A stretch of 47,656 nucleotides of DNA, taken from assembly GCA_014763715.1 (NCBI GenBank), contig JACXUV010000020.1, positions 1 to 47,656 of the forward strand, written 5' to 3'. The stretch comes from Rhodobacterales bacterium (GTDB lineage: Bacteria; Pseudomonadota; Alphaproteobacteria; Caulobacterales; Hyphomonadaceae). The position numbers were made by a program, and so were the translations under genes. The number at the start of each line of letters is the position of its first letter. Position 1 is the stretch's first letter. Shown here piece by piece: positions 7,906-16,352 of the stretch. The notes under the pieces were generated by a model that worked only from the letters and a program-made list of their open reading frames with translations, made no database searches and was not told the DNA's origin.

Positions 7906-8528
7906 ACCCTTGGGAAAAATACGTCGTTCCGAACCTCGTTTCCTGTGCCTGTGCTTCCCGGCCGATGATGAAGCAACGCGAGAAAGTTATTCCGTTTGCG
8001 GAAGGCAAGGTGCTGGAAATCGGTTGCGGCAGCGGGACGAACTTTTCCTATTACGACCCGGACAAGGTGGAGCGCCTGTATGCGCTGGAGCCATCGGAAG
8101 GCATGCTGAAAAAGGCGCGCCGCACCGCAGGCGCCCTCGGCTATGGCAACAATATCGAATTCCTGGAGACTGGCGCTGAGGCCGTTCCGCTGGAAGACCA
8201 CTCCATTGATACAGTGGTGTACACGTTCGTCCTGTGCACCATTCCGGACTGGAAAGGTGCGCTGGCAGAGACGCGCCGCGTGCTGAAGCCGGGCGGGAAG
8301 ATCATCTTCTCTGAACACGGGCTTGCGCCGGATGAAGAGGTTGCCAAGTGGCAGCGACGGGTCGAACCAGTGTGGAAGCCGCTGGCTGGCGGCTGTCACC
8401 TGACCCGCGATACGCGGAAGATGCTGGAGGAAGCCGGCTTCACCCTGCAGGATGCCGAGACGATGTATCTGCCGGGCACGCCAAAGATCGCAGGCTTCTG
8501 TTCCTGGGGATCTGCCGTTCCGGCCTGA
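7902..8528 (+). CDS. class I SAM-dependent methyltransferase
   Basis: The protein (208 aa) has motif I VLEIGCGSGTN at residues 37-47, an acidic strand-2 end (ALEPSEGM), the VVYTFVLCTIPDW motif-IV region and the VLKPGGKIIFSEHG post-motif. The overall layout resembles the METTL7/thiol-methyltransferase-like group of small methyltransferases, but the acceptor substrate is unknown. It is coupled to the preceding gene by an ATGA overlap, and the next gene starts two bases after its stop codon. Confidence 0.88.
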   Translation: MNPWEKYVVPNLVSCACASRPMMKQREKVIPFAEGKVLEIGCGSGTNFSYYDPDKVERLYALEPSEGMLKKARRTAGALGYGNNIEFLETGAEAVPLEDHSIDTVVYTFVLCTIPDWKGALAETRRVLKPGGKIIFSEHGLAPDEEVAKWQRRVEPVWKPLAGGCHLTRDTRKMLEEAGFTLQDAETMYLPGTPKIAGFCSWGSAVPA

Positions 8529-8529
8529 C

Positions 8530-9348
8530 ATGCGGGAGCCGCCCTATCTGCCATTCCTCTCCGGCCCGGCCAGCCTCGCGCCGGGGCTGAAGCCCATTCC
8601 GGCAGAGCATCTGATCGCGCCGGATACTGAGGCGGGGATCTGGCTGCCTGAGAAACGGCAGATCATGCGCACGCACCGCGAAGACGTGTTCGGATCGGTC
8701 CTGCCGGAGGCGGCGCTCGCGGAAGCCGCTGCGCTGGTTACGGCACATCTTCCGCCATCGGAAGAGAATTGGCCAACGCCTTTGGAGGCAGCTGCCGCGT
8801 GCGTATCGGATGATCTGTGCCTGCTGCAACGCGGGGAAGACGGGCTCTGGCGGTTGCAGGCGGCGAGCCTTGTCGCGCCAACCTTCTGGCTGCTGTCGGA
8901 AAAACTGGGCCAGCCATTGGGCGGGCTGCACGATCCGGTGCCGGAGGCGAATCCCGGCCTGGTCGGACGGATTGCGCGCATGTTCGATGCCTTGCGGCCG
9001 GGGCAGGTGCTGGAGCGCTTCAACTGGACCGTACAGGCAGGCTCCGCGCGTTTCACGCCAAGTTCCGCGCCGCTGAAGGCGCTGGCGGTCGCCACGCCGG
9101 ATGAGGCGGCGCTGGATGTGCTGCACTTGCGTGTGGAGCGGCAGACCATATCCAAACTGCCGGAAAGCGGCTTGTTGCTGTTCACGATCCGCATTGCGGT
9201 GGACCCGCTGCGCGCGGCGCTGTCATCGCCCCGGAATGTTTCGGCATTCCGCACCGCATGGGAGGGAACGGCCCCGGCGCTGGCAAATTATAAGGGCTGG
9301 CCAGCCTATGAGCGGCTAGTGCGTGCGGCCCTGGCACGCCTTTCCTGA
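8530..9348 (+). CDS. DUF3445 protein (haem-dependent oxidative N-demethylase family)
   Basis: This 272-aa protein fits the DUF3445 family: an N-terminal LPFLSGPASLAPGLKPI segment, a WLPEKRQIMRTHREDVFG region, a central VAPTFWLLSEKLGQPLGGLH block, and the late LRVERQTISKLPESGLLLFTIR block. The characterised member is the alpha subunit of a haem-dependent oxidative N-demethylase, which binds haem in a PAS-like fold; that is family knowledge, and activity on any given amine is not implied. Start ATG 8530 is one base after the methyltransferase stop. No beta or gamma reductase subunits are adjacent. Confidence 0.85.
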   Translation: MREPPYLPFLSGPASLAPGLKPIPAEHLIAPDTEAGIWLPEKRQIMRTHREDVFGSVLPEAALAEAAALVTAHLPPSEENWPTPLEAAAACVSDDLCLLQRGEDGLWRLQAASLVAPTFWLLSEKLGQPLGGLHDPVPEANPGLVGRIARMFDALRPGQVLERFNWTVQAGSARFTPSSAPLKALAVATPDEAALDVLHLRVERQTISKLPESGLLLFTIRIAVDPLRAALSSPRNVSAFRTAWEGTAPALANYKGWPAYERLVRAALARLS

Positions 9349-9412
9349 GGGCGGCAAGCACGCTATGCCTCAGGCCGAATCGAATACCGCAGGACCAAAG
9401 ACGGAAGACGCA

Positions 9413-9850
9413 ATGAAATACTGGCTGATCAAATCCGAACCCGATGCCTGGAGCTGGGACGAACAGGTCGCCAAGGGCGAAGAAGGCGAAGAGTGGAGCG
9501 GCATCCGCAACTACACCGCCCGCAACAATATGCGCGAAATGAAGCTGGGCGACCGCCTGTTCTTCTACCACTCGAACAAGGGGCTTGAAGTCGTCGGCAT
9601 TGTCGAGGTCTGCAAGGAAAGCACGCCGGATTCGACCACGGATGATCCGCGCTGGGACTGCGTATGGGTCAAGGCGCTGGCGCCAATGCCGAAGCCGGTC
9701 GGCCTGAAGGATGTGAAGGCCAATCCGAAGCTTAGCGAGATGAGCCTGGTGAAGTCATTCCGCCTGTCCGTCCAGCCGGTGACGGCGGACGAATGGAAAG
9801 AAGTCTGCCGCATGGGCGGGATCGACCCGAAAACGCTGAAGCCGGTCTAG
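9413..9850 (+). CDS. EVE domain-containing protein
   Basis: At 145 aa this is a single EVE domain, a PUA-like fold related to YTH domains that binds modified bases. The KYWLIKSEPDAWSWDEQ start, the WSGIRNYTARNNMREMKLGD block and the FYHSNKGLEVVGIVEV block are the family hallmarks. ATG 9413 has GGAAG eight bases upstream and gives the standard N-terminus. An upstream in-frame ATG at 9365 would add 16 residues. The partner modification is unknown. The stop overlaps the convergent methyltransferase gene by four bases. Confidence 0.93.
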   Translation: MKYWLIKSEPDAWSWDEQVAKGEEGEEWSGIRNYTARNNMREMKLGDRLFFYHSNKGLEVVGIVEVCKESTPDSTTDDPRWDCVWVKALAPMPKPVGLKDVKANPKLSEMSLVKSFRLSVQPVTADEWKEVCRMGGIDPKTLKPV

Positions 9851-10584
9851 GCTGCCGGTTTCCGGTAGACCGAAATGTGCATGCGGCTGTCGGCAGTAAA
9901 GGCCGATTTGTCCCAGCCGCCCCAGCGGTTTTCCAGCTCCAGCCCGGCCAGTTGTGCCATCAGGTCCGTTTCCTGCGGCCAGGCATAGCGCATGGGCAGC
10001 GGTGTCAGGCGCGTGCCTTCGGCGGTGACGCGCAAGACCTGATAATCAATCCGCTGCGTGGTCGGATCATGGACGGCCGCCTCAAGCGCGAGGGAGCTGA
10101 AGCCGACATGCCGGGGCTTCACGCTGCGATGGTCATGAAACTGGGTCAGGTCCGGCACAAAAGCCTCCACCAGAAACGCGCCGCCCGGCGCCAGCATGGC
10201 GGCGGCATTGTGGAAGCATTTCACCTGCGCGGCCTGGCTGGTCAGGTTAAACAGCGTGTTGAAGATCAGGAAGATGAAATCGAAAGTCCCTTCGGCCCTG
10301 ACTTCCGACATGTCGCCGATGGTGACCGGAATGGCATGTCCGCCGGGCTTTTCACGCAGTTTCTCCACCATGAGCGGGGAGGCTTCTATCCCCTCGATCC
10401 GGCAACCGCGTGCCGCCAGCGGCAAGGCAACCCGGCCTGTGCCGATGGCCAGCTCCAGCGTGCGGCCTTGCAGGGCGAATTCCGCCAACAGATCAACGGC
10501 GGCATTGGTTGTGCCGGGATTGTGCAGAAGGTCATACTCTTCCGCATTCAGCTCGCCGAAAGTTTCCGGAGCGTAGCGCTTCAT
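9847..10584 (-). CDS. class I SAM-dependent methyltransferase
   Basis: The protein (245 aa) carries the SAM loop LELAIGTGRVALPLA at about residues 43-57, an acidic strand-2 end (IEGIEASPLMVEKL) and FDFIFLIFNTLFNL as the motif-IV region. A C-terminal beta-rich extension carries PMRYAWPQETDLM. The N-terminal YDLLHN segment is common in small-molecule methyltransferases. The substrate is unknown. It is transcribed in the same direction as the GmhB-like gene upstream, with an 81-base gap. Confidence 0.85.
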   Translation of the reverse strand: MKRYAPETFGELNAEEYDLLHNPGTTNAAVDLLAEFALQGRTLELAIGTGRVALPLAARGCRIEGIEASPLMVEKLREKPGGHAIPVTIGDMSEVRAEGTFDFIFLIFNTLFNLTSQAAQVKCFHNAAAMLAPGGAFLVEAFVPDLTQFHDHRSVKPRHVGFSSLALEAAVHDPTTQRIDYQVLRVTAEGTRLTPLPMRYAWPQETDLMAQLAGLELENRWGGWDKSAFTADSRMHISVYRKPAA

Positions 10585-10665
10585 ATGTGCGCGAGATCAG
10601 GGGACAGATAAATCATCTTCCGGCTTTTAACATAGGACGTGTTTCGGCGCGAGGTTGTTTTCGAA

Positions 10666-11196
10666 TTATCCCCGGTTGCCGTCCTCGAAGCTGGCGAGTG
10701 TCCATTCGGCAAAGGTGGCGAGGTTGCCGCCCGTGAAGAGGAAGCCTGCGACGCCAGCGGCGCGGGCGGCTTCCATGTCTGCTTCCTTGTCGCCGATCAT
10801 GAAGCTGAGTTCCCGCTTCACCGGAAAGTCCGACATGGCGTGCAACAGCATGCCGGGCTTTGGTTTGCGGTCGAAACTGTCTTTCCGGTAGGCGGGGTTC
10901 TCACCGGCTTCGTGGTAGGGGCAGTAATAGATGCGGTCTATGTGCGCCCCGGCCTTGGCCAGCTCTGCCTGCATCCAGTCATGCAGCGCCTGCATGTCGG
11001 CTTCGGTATAGTAATTCTGTGCGATGCCGGACTGGTTGGTGATCACGAAGACATACCAGCCGCGCTTGTTGAAGGCGGCGATCGCCTCTGCTGCGCCCTC
11101 GATCCATTCGAAATCTTCAATGCGGCTGACATAGCCCTTGTCGACGTTGATCACGCCGTCACGGTCCAGGAAAAGGGCAGGGCGCTGGTCAGCCAT
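10666..11196 (-). CDS. gmhB: HAD-IIIA family phosphatase, D,D-heptose 1,7-bisphosphate phosphatase-like (GmhB)
   Basis: The protein (176 aa, standard length) has the HAD motifs LFLDRDGVIN (nucleophile Asp11, Asp13), VITNQSG, the lysine of DRKPKPGM (Lys111) and IGDKEAD. GmhB removes the 7-phosphate of heptose bisphosphate in ADP-heptose synthesis for LPS. E. coli GmhB has, as I remember it, a zinc site formed by Cys92, His94, Cys107 and Cys109. Here only Cys92 remains; positions 94, 107 and 109 are Tyr, Ser and Asp. The gene is not next to other heptose genes, so the substrate may differ. A related sugar phosphatase is the main alternative. Confidence 0.82.
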   Translation of the reverse strand: MADQRPALFLDRDGVINVDKGYVSRIEDFEWIEGAAEAIAAFNKRGWYVFVITNQSGIAQNYYTEADMQALHDWMQAELAKAGAHIDRIYYCPYHEAGENPAYRKDSFDRKPKPGMLLHAMSDFPVKRELSFMIGDKEADMEAARAAGVAGFLFTGGNLATFAEWTLASFEDGNRG

Positions 11197-11309
11197 TGCG
11201 CCGGTCTTTGCCCGTATCCTCTGGCACTGGCAACTGCGGCAAACGGGGATCGGGCTGGACGGCAGCGGGAAGACAGCGTTTGTTGCACCCCTGCCGGGAG
11301 ATTGTGCCG

Positions 11310-11564
11310 ATGTCGTTTCTTGTGTCCGTTCTGCTAAGTGCGCTTGGGGGCATCGTGGCAGGCCTGACGGCGGCGCGTGTCAGTCGCGGGAACATGACCG
11401 GTGGTCTGCTGGGCGGAATGATCGGCGCGATGGCGGTGCACTTTGCCATCTACCCCGCAACGGAAGAGGCGCTGCCGGGTGCTCTGGCGGCCCTGATTCA
11501 AGGGGCTTTGGGTGGCGGCGTGCTGGGCCTGGCCGGGGGCTTCATGATGCGGAAGAAACGCTGA
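11310..11564 (+). CDS. small glycine-rich membrane protein, 84 aa
   Basis: Start ATG 11310 has CGGGAG about nine bases upstream; the frame extends further upstream but without a ribosome site. The protein is almost entirely hydrophobic, with three membrane segments built on glycine zippers (GGIVAGL, GGLLGGMIGAM, GALGGGVLGLAGG) and a basic end RKKR. It resembles small inner-membrane proteins of the transglycosylase-associated/GlsB type in general character, but I cannot place it in that family. It is divergent from gmhB and convergent with the MFS gene, with two bases between the stops. Confidence 0.65.
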   Translation: MSFLVSVLLSALGGIVAGLTAARVSRGNMTGGLLGGMIGAMAVHFAIYPATEEALPGALAALIQGALGGGVLGLAGGFMMRKKR

Positions 11565-11566
11565 GC

Positions 11567-12820
11567 CTACTTCGCTGTAGAGGCGATCAGCTTCCGGTTG
11601 ATGGCCACGCCGCGCATGAACGGGACGAGGGATACCAGCGTCAGCAGGCAGGCCAGCATGAAGGCTGCCCCGGCAAAGTGCACGGCGGCGCCTTCGCGGG
11701 TGAAGCTATATAGCACCGCATTCATGGTGAGCGGGCCGATGATCATGGCTATGGCATTCAGGCTGGAGGAGGCGCCCTGCAGTTCCCCCTGTGCATTGGC
11801 CGGGGTCACGGTGGACATCAGTGAGTTCAGCGATGGTGAGGCGACACCACCAAGGGCACCGAAAGGGATGATCGCATAGACCATCCAGCCATGGCTGGCG
11901 AAGGCATAGGCGAACAGGGCGATGACATTCACGCCAAAGCCCAGAAGTGCCGTGCGCACGGTGCCCAGACGGTTGAGGATTGCGCCCATCAGGCCAGCCT
12001 GCACGATGGCTGCCCCGACACCGACCAAGCCGAGCGAAAAGCCGATCTCCTTCGGTGTCCAGTTGTAGCGGATCTCGGAATAGACGTTCCAGGTGGACGG
12101 AAAAACTGTATGCGCCAGCATGAAGATGCCGGCCGCGATCAGGAACCAGCCGACATGAGGAAGCTTCGAGAAGTGTTTCGCTGCGCCCAGTGGATTGGCG
12201 CGGCGGATATCGAAGGGGCGGCGGTGTTCCGGGGCCAGCGATTCCGGCAGAACGAAAGAACCGTAGAGGAAATTCAGAAACGCCAGGCCTGCTCCGGCGA
12301 AGAATGGCGCGCGCGGGTCGACTTCTCCCAGGAAGCCCCCGATCACCGGCCCGAAGACAAAGCCGAAACCAAAGGCCGCACCGATCATGCCGAAGGCCCG
12401 GCCGCGTTCCTCCGGCGTTGTCACATCGGCGATATAGGCATTGGCGGTGGAATAGGTCGCCCCGGAAATGCCAGAGAGGGCCCGGCCCAGGAACAGCAAC
12501 CAGATCGTGTGTGCAAAGCCCATGATCAGGAAGTCGATCGCCAGCGTGGCGATGGATGCCAGGAGGACCGGCCGTCGGCCGAACTTGTCCGACAGGGCGC
12601 CCATGACCGGACCGAACAGGAAGTTCATCACCGCATAGGTCGCGGCCAGCGGGCCCAGCCAGAGCGTGGCTTCCTCTGAGGTGACATGCGCCAGCTCCCG
12701 GATCAGGGCCGGGATCACCGGGATGATCAGGCCAAAGCCCAGCATGTCGATCGCGACCGTCACGATCACGAAAAAGAAGGCGTTCTTGCCGTGTGTACGG
12801 GGAGCGGGAGTATCTGTCAT
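11567..12820 (-). CDS. TCR/Tet family MFS transporter
   Basis: The 417-aa protein has twelve membrane helices. The first helix carries AIDMLGFGLIIPVIPALI, characteristic of the TetA-type drug:H+ antiporter group, and the loop after helix 2 has motif A as GALSDKFGRRPVLL. The central loop contains the usual RRPFD segment. The substrate is unknown; similarity to TetA does not by itself imply tetracycline resistance. I start at ATG 12820. A TTG at 12850 would add ten residues, and neither start has a strong ribosome site. It is divergent from the GNAT gene. Confidence 0.9.
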   Translation of the reverse strand: MTDTPAPRTHGKNAFFFVIVTVAIDMLGFGLIIPVIPALIRELAHVTSEEATLWLGPLAATYAVMNFLFGPVMGALSDKFGRRPVLLASIATLAIDFLIMGFAHTIWLLFLGRALSGISGATYSTANAYIADVTTPEERGRAFGMIGAAFGFGFVFGPVIGGFLGEVDPRAPFFAGAGLAFLNFLYGSFVLPESLAPEHRRPFDIRRANPLGAAKHFSKLPHVGWFLIAAGIFMLAHTVFPSTWNVYSEIRYNWTPKEIGFSLGLVGVGAAIVQAGLMGAILNRLGTVRTALLGFGVNVIALFAYAFASHGWMVYAIIPFGALGGVASPSLNSLMSTVTPANAQGELQGASSSLNAIAMIIGPLTMNAVLYSFTREGAAVHFAGAAFMLACLLTLVSLVPFMRGVAINRKLIASTAK

Positions 12821-12907
12821 GGGCGGCAGGTTTGGCCTTGCCCTTTGCAAGGGTCAATCGTTTTGACGCGGCGTGATGGATTGCTCCCTGAATGGCAGGG
12901 GCGCAGG

Positions 12908-13519
12908 ATGCCCGGCATGGCGGAGGGCATTCCGATCACGCGCCGTCCGGCGTCGCCGGAACAGGTGGAACGCATCCGCGCAGCCGTGCACGGGGCAGGG
13001 CAATTGGGCGATTCGCGCCTTGCCCGCCCGGAAGATGCACCGGGCCTCTATGCCTTGTTCTCAGAGCCGAAAGTGAATGCCCCGATCTATTCCCTGCCAC
13101 GGCCCCTGACGGTCGAGAATGTGCGGGCCTTTATCGAGGATCACATTGCCCAGCGCGAGCGCGGCGAAGGCTTGCTGTTCGTGCGGGACTCGGGCGATGG
13201 CCAGATCATGGGCTATTCCGATATCCAGGTCTGGCCGGAATGGGCGGCTGGCGAGATCGCAGGCGGGCTGCACCCGTCGCTGCATTCAAAGGGCACCGGC
13301 ACGCAGGGCGCGGCCCAGACTTTCACATGGATGTTCGAGGCGCTGTATCTCGATCTTCTGTGTGAGACGGCCAGCCTGCAGAACGTGATCACCCAGCGCA
13401 TGCTGGACGGAATGGACTTCCGCCGTATGGGCCAGGTGACCAGCACTCGGCCTGATGGCACGACGCGGGAATCGCTCGTCTGGGAAATGACCCGCGAGGA
13501 ATGGGCCGCAAGAGGCTGA
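12908..13519 (+). CDS. GNAT family N-acetyltransferase
   Basis: The 203-aa protein has a RimJ-like GNAT layout. LARPEDAPGLYALFSEPKV forms the beta1-alpha1 region, GYSDIQVWPEWAAGEIAGGLHPS the substrate-side strands, HSKGTGTQGAA the acetyl-CoA pyrophosphate-binding turn (Q/R-x-x-G-x-G/A variant), and LDLLCETASLQNVITQRMLDGMDF the late strand-helix. The likely action is acetyl transfer from acetyl-CoA to an amine; the substrate is unknown. AGGGG lies just upstream of ATG 12908. A second ATG at 12917 is possible. Confidence 0.85.
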   Translation: MPGMAEGIPITRRPASPEQVERIRAAVHGAGQLGDSRLARPEDAPGLYALFSEPKVNAPIYSLPRPLTVENVRAFIEDHIAQRERGEGLLFVRDSGDGQIMGYSDIQVWPEWAAGEIAGGLHPSLHSKGTGTQGAAQTFTWMFEALYLDLLCETASLQNVITQRMLDGMDFRRMGQVTSTRPDGTTRESLVWEMTREEWAARG

Positions 13520-13567
13520 CACTTAACAGCGCGGCCAATGCTGGATATGCATGGAAATTCCTGACGT

Positions 13568-13573
13568 GGAGGA
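13568..13573 (+). promoter_or_regulatory. ribosome binding site that fixes the lemA GTG start
   Basis: GGAGGA lies eight bases before GTG 13582. The open frame extends upstream to the end of the GNAT gene, so this site decides the start. Confidence 0.75.
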
Positions 13574-13581
13574 CGCGACAA

Positions 13582-14145
13582 GTGGGACTTTACATTGCCG
13601 GTGCCATTCTGATCCTGCTGATCGTGGGCGTTATCCTGATCTATAATGGCCTGGTGCAGAAATCTCAGATGGCGGACAATGGCTGGTCGGATATCGACGT
13701 GCAGCTGAAGCGCCGGGCGAACCTTATCCCGCAACTGGTCAACACAGTGCAGGGCTATGCCACGCATGAGCGGGAACTGTTCGCCGATATTGCCGAGAAG
13801 CGGGCAAAGGCGCTTGCCGCCGGAGACGATCTTGCCAGCCGGGGGGAGGCGGAAAGCGCGCTTGCCCGGCCGGTCGCCCGGCTGATGGCGGTGGCGGAGG
13901 ATTATCCTGACATGAAGGCCAGCCAGAACTTTCTGGAACTGCAGCAGGAACTGGCTGACACCGAAGACAAGATCGAAATGGCGCGCCGGTTCTACAACGG
14001 TGCCGTGCGGGAGCTGAACACTCGGGTGCAGAGCTTCCCGGCCAATTTGCTGGCAGGGATGTTCGGGTTCCGCACGCGGGGCTTCTTCGAGATATCCATG
14101 CCGGAACGGGCGCTGCCGAAAGTCGATCTCGGAGGCGCCAGCTGA
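13582..14145 (+). CDS. lemA: LemA family protein
   Basis: The 187-aa protein has an N-terminal membrane helix (YIAGAILILLIVGVILIYN) and then the LemA hallmark NGWSDIDVQLKRRANLIPQL, followed by a long three-helix coiled-coil bundle and the FYNGAVRELNTRVQSFP signature. LemA proteins are envelope-anchored with the C-terminus probably outside or periplasmic. Their molecular role is not established. A GTG start with a consensus ribosome site is preferred over the longer frame. Its stop overlaps the DUF2207 start as TGATG, a pairing seen widely for LemA. Confidence 0.95.
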   Translation: MGLYIAGAILILLIVGVILIYNGLVQKSQMADNGWSDIDVQLKRRANLIPQLVNTVQGYATHERELFADIAEKRAKALAAGDDLASRGEAESALARPVARLMAVAEDYPDMKASQNFLELQQELADTEDKIEMARRFYNGAVRELNTRVQSFPANLLAGMFGFRTRGFFEISMPERALPKVDLGGAS

Positions 14146-15854
14146 TGCTGCGTTATCTGCTGGGGGCTCTCGCTGCTTGCCTGGTCGTACTGACGGCTGG
14201 AGCGGAAGAAAAAATCAACCGCTTCGATGTCGGGATCGAAGTTCAGCAGGATGGCGACATCATCGTCACCGAGACGATCAATGTGACGGTTGAGGGGCAG
14301 GATATCCGGCGCGGGATCTTTCGGGATCTGCCGCGCTATTACGAAGATGACCTGAAGCCCGGCGACAAGCTGCCCTATCAGTATGATGTCCTCAGCATTC
14401 GCCGCGATGGGCAAAGAGAACCCTACACGGTCGAACATGATGGCAATGCCTACAGGATCATCATCGGCGATGCCGATGTACTGTTGACCTATGGTGACCA
14501 CAGCTATGTCATCAAATACGAGGTGAAGAACCAGATCCGGTATTTCGAGAGCCATGACGAACTCTATTGGAACGTCACCGGCAATTACTGGCTGTTTCCA
14601 ATCGAGGAAGCTTCAGCGCGTGTCATGCTCCCGGAAGGGGCGCGGGTCACAGAAGCAATTGCCTACACGGGCAAGTCAGGGACTGCGGGGCGGGATTATT
14701 CCTATCGGCAGGACGCTGATGCGCTGGTTTTCGAAACGACCCGTCCGATGGGGCGGCGCGAGGGAATGACGATTTCCGTGTCGATGCCGAAGGGAATGAT
14801 TGCTCTGCCGTCGATGGGCGACAAGGGCATGCTCTGGTGGTTCCGCTACGGGGCTTTGGCGATCCTCGTCGCATCCTTCTGCGGGGTGGCGGGCTTCCTG
14901 ATGTCGAGCTTCCGGAAGGTGGGACAGGATCCGCCCAAGGAACCGGTCTTCCCGCGCTATGAGCCGCCCAAAGACTATTCTCCGGCTGCTGTGCATTATA
15001 TTTTCTATCGCGGCATGCGCGGGCACAATGCGCTGATCTCCACGCTGATCGGCATGGGGGTGAAAGGGCTCGTCGATATTGATGCGTCGAGCAAGAAGGA
15101 AACTATCCTCACCCGCAAGCAGGGCGATGCGTCTACGATCAACCCGGATGAGGCGATCCTCGATGCGGGCCTGTTCGGCGGGCAGGGCCAGCGCACGCTG
15201 GGTGGCAAATATGATGCGGGCTTTACTTCGGCCTACATGAAGTTCCGCAGTTCACTCGCCCGCAAATATGGCAGCGCCTATTTCCGCTGGAATATCGGCT
15301 ACACCCTGGCCGCAGCTGTCATGACAATTGGTGCGATTGCGTTTGCGATCACGCAGGCGCCGAACTGGTCGGGCCTGCACACGCTGGTCGTCCTGGCCTT
15401 TGCGGGGCTCAATGGTCTCTTCATGTACCTGATGCCTGCGCCGACCCCGAGAGGGCAGAAAATCCGTACGGAAATTGAGGGCTTCCGGCTTTATCTCGAG
15501 ACGGCCGAGAAGCTGCAGATGAACGCCGTCAAGGTCGGCAGCGATGCCCCGCCGCCGATGAGCCTTGAGCGCTATGAGCGCTTCCTGCCTTATGCCGTCG
15601 CGCTGGATGTCGAGACGCCCTGGACGAAATATTTCGAGGACCAGCTGCCAACTGAGGCAGAGAACTATGCCCCGGCATGGGGCCAGTTTGGCAGTCGCTC
15701 CTTCCGGAATGTCGGCGGCATGAACGATGCCATCATGTCCAGCATGAACACCGGTGTTTCCAGTTCCCTGCCACAGAGCTCCAGCTCTTCCGGCAGCGGC
15801 GGGGGCGGCTCGTCTGGTGGTGGCGGCGGTGGCGGCGGCGGTGGCGGCTGGTAG
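14145..15854 (+). CDS. DUF2207 domain-containing membrane protein
   Basis: The 569-aa protein has a cleavable signal peptide (about residues 1-20), an extracytoplasmic beta-rich DUF2207 domain (NRFDVGIEVQQDGDIIVTE through the YWNVTGNYW segment), one membrane helix near 230-250, a cytoplasmic winged-helix-like stretch, and two helices near 390-430. It ends in a low-complexity Ser/Gly tail closing in GGGGW. This tail is usual for the family and is not a sequencing artefact. Function is unknown. Translational coupling to lemA suggests that the two proteins act together at the envelope. Confidence 0.92.
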   Translation: MLRYLLGALAACLVVLTAGAEEKINRFDVGIEVQQDGDIIVTETINVTVEGQDIRRGIFRDLPRYYEDDLKPGDKLPYQYDVLSIRRDGQREPYTVEHDGNAYRIIIGDADVLLTYGDHSYVIKYEVKNQIRYFESHDELYWNVTGNYWLFPIEEASARVMLPEGARVTEAIAYTGKSGTAGRDYSYRQDADALVFETTRPMGRREGMTISVSMPKGMIALPSMGDKGMLWWFRYGALAILVASFCGVAGFLMSSFRKVGQDPPKEPVFPRYEPPKDYSPAAVHYIFYRGMRGHNALISTLIGMGVKGLVDIDASSKKETILTRKQGDASTINPDEAILDAGLFGGQGQRTLGGKYDAGFTSAYMKFRSSLARKYGSAYFRWNIGYTLAAAVMTIGAIAFAITQAPNWSGLHTLVVLAFAGLNGLFMYLMPAPTPRGQKIRTEIEGFRLYLETAEKLQMNAVKVGSDAPPPMSLERYERFLPYAVALDVETPWTKYFEDQLPTEAENYAPAWGQFGSRSFRNVGGMNDAIMSSMNTGVSSSLPQSSSSSGSGGGGSSGGGGGGGGGGGW

Positions 15855-15974
15855 GCTGCTACTGTTCCGCGCGTGGCACAAAAATGACATTTCACGGGCA
15901 GTGCTTTTTAGCGATTGCCTGACGGGGAAAGCAGGACTACGGGGCGGAAAACTGCCGGACCCGTGAGGTGCCCC

Positions 15975-16352
15975 ATGTCTGTCACGCACTTGCTTATCGA
16001 GATTGCCGGCTGGGCCGGTGCTGTTCTCATCCTTGTCGCTTATCTGCTGCTGTCTGCCGGCAAGCTGGATGGGCGTTCGCGTGCCTATCAGTGGATGAAT
16101 GTGGCAGGGGCTGCCGGTTTCATCGTGAACAGTGGCTATAATGGCGCGATCCCGTCGACGACGATCAATATTATCTGGGTGGGGATCGGCCTGTTCACGC
16201 TGTGGCACCACCGTCGCCTGACGGAGCGGCCCGGTGCGCCCTACCTGTCAGAAGGCGCCGCCGCGGCCGATGCCGGAGGTGAAACGTTTGGCGCCATCCC
16301 GGGTCTCTCCAGCCTCGATGACTCGAAGCCCGCCGGTGATCTCCCGTCCTAG
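15975..16352 (+). CDS. small membrane protein (CBU_0592-like), 125 aa
   Basis: From ATG 15975 (GAGGTG upstream) the protein has a compact two- to three-helix membrane domain: IAGWAGAVLILVAYLL, then AYQWMNVAGAAGFIVNSGYNG, then NIIWVGIGLFTLW. This matches what I recall as the CBU_0592 family, normally about 80-90 residues. The last 40 residues are hydrophilic and are encoded entirely within the 3' end of the convergent crotonase gene (105-base overlap), so the C-terminus may be an accidental extension. Function is unknown. Confidence 0.75.
   Translation: MSVTHLLIEIAGWAGAVLILVAYLLLSAGKLDGRSRAYQWMNVAGAAGFIVNSGYNGAIPSTTINIIWVGIGLFTLWHHRRLTERPGAPYLSEGAAAADAGGETFGAIPGLSSLDDSKPAGDLPS

Noticed and set aside
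15781-15854. Gly-rich repeat at the end of the DUF2207 gene as a possible assembly error or microsatellite
   Set aside because: The frame stays open with mixed codons, and a Ser/Gly tail ending in Trp is usual for this family.
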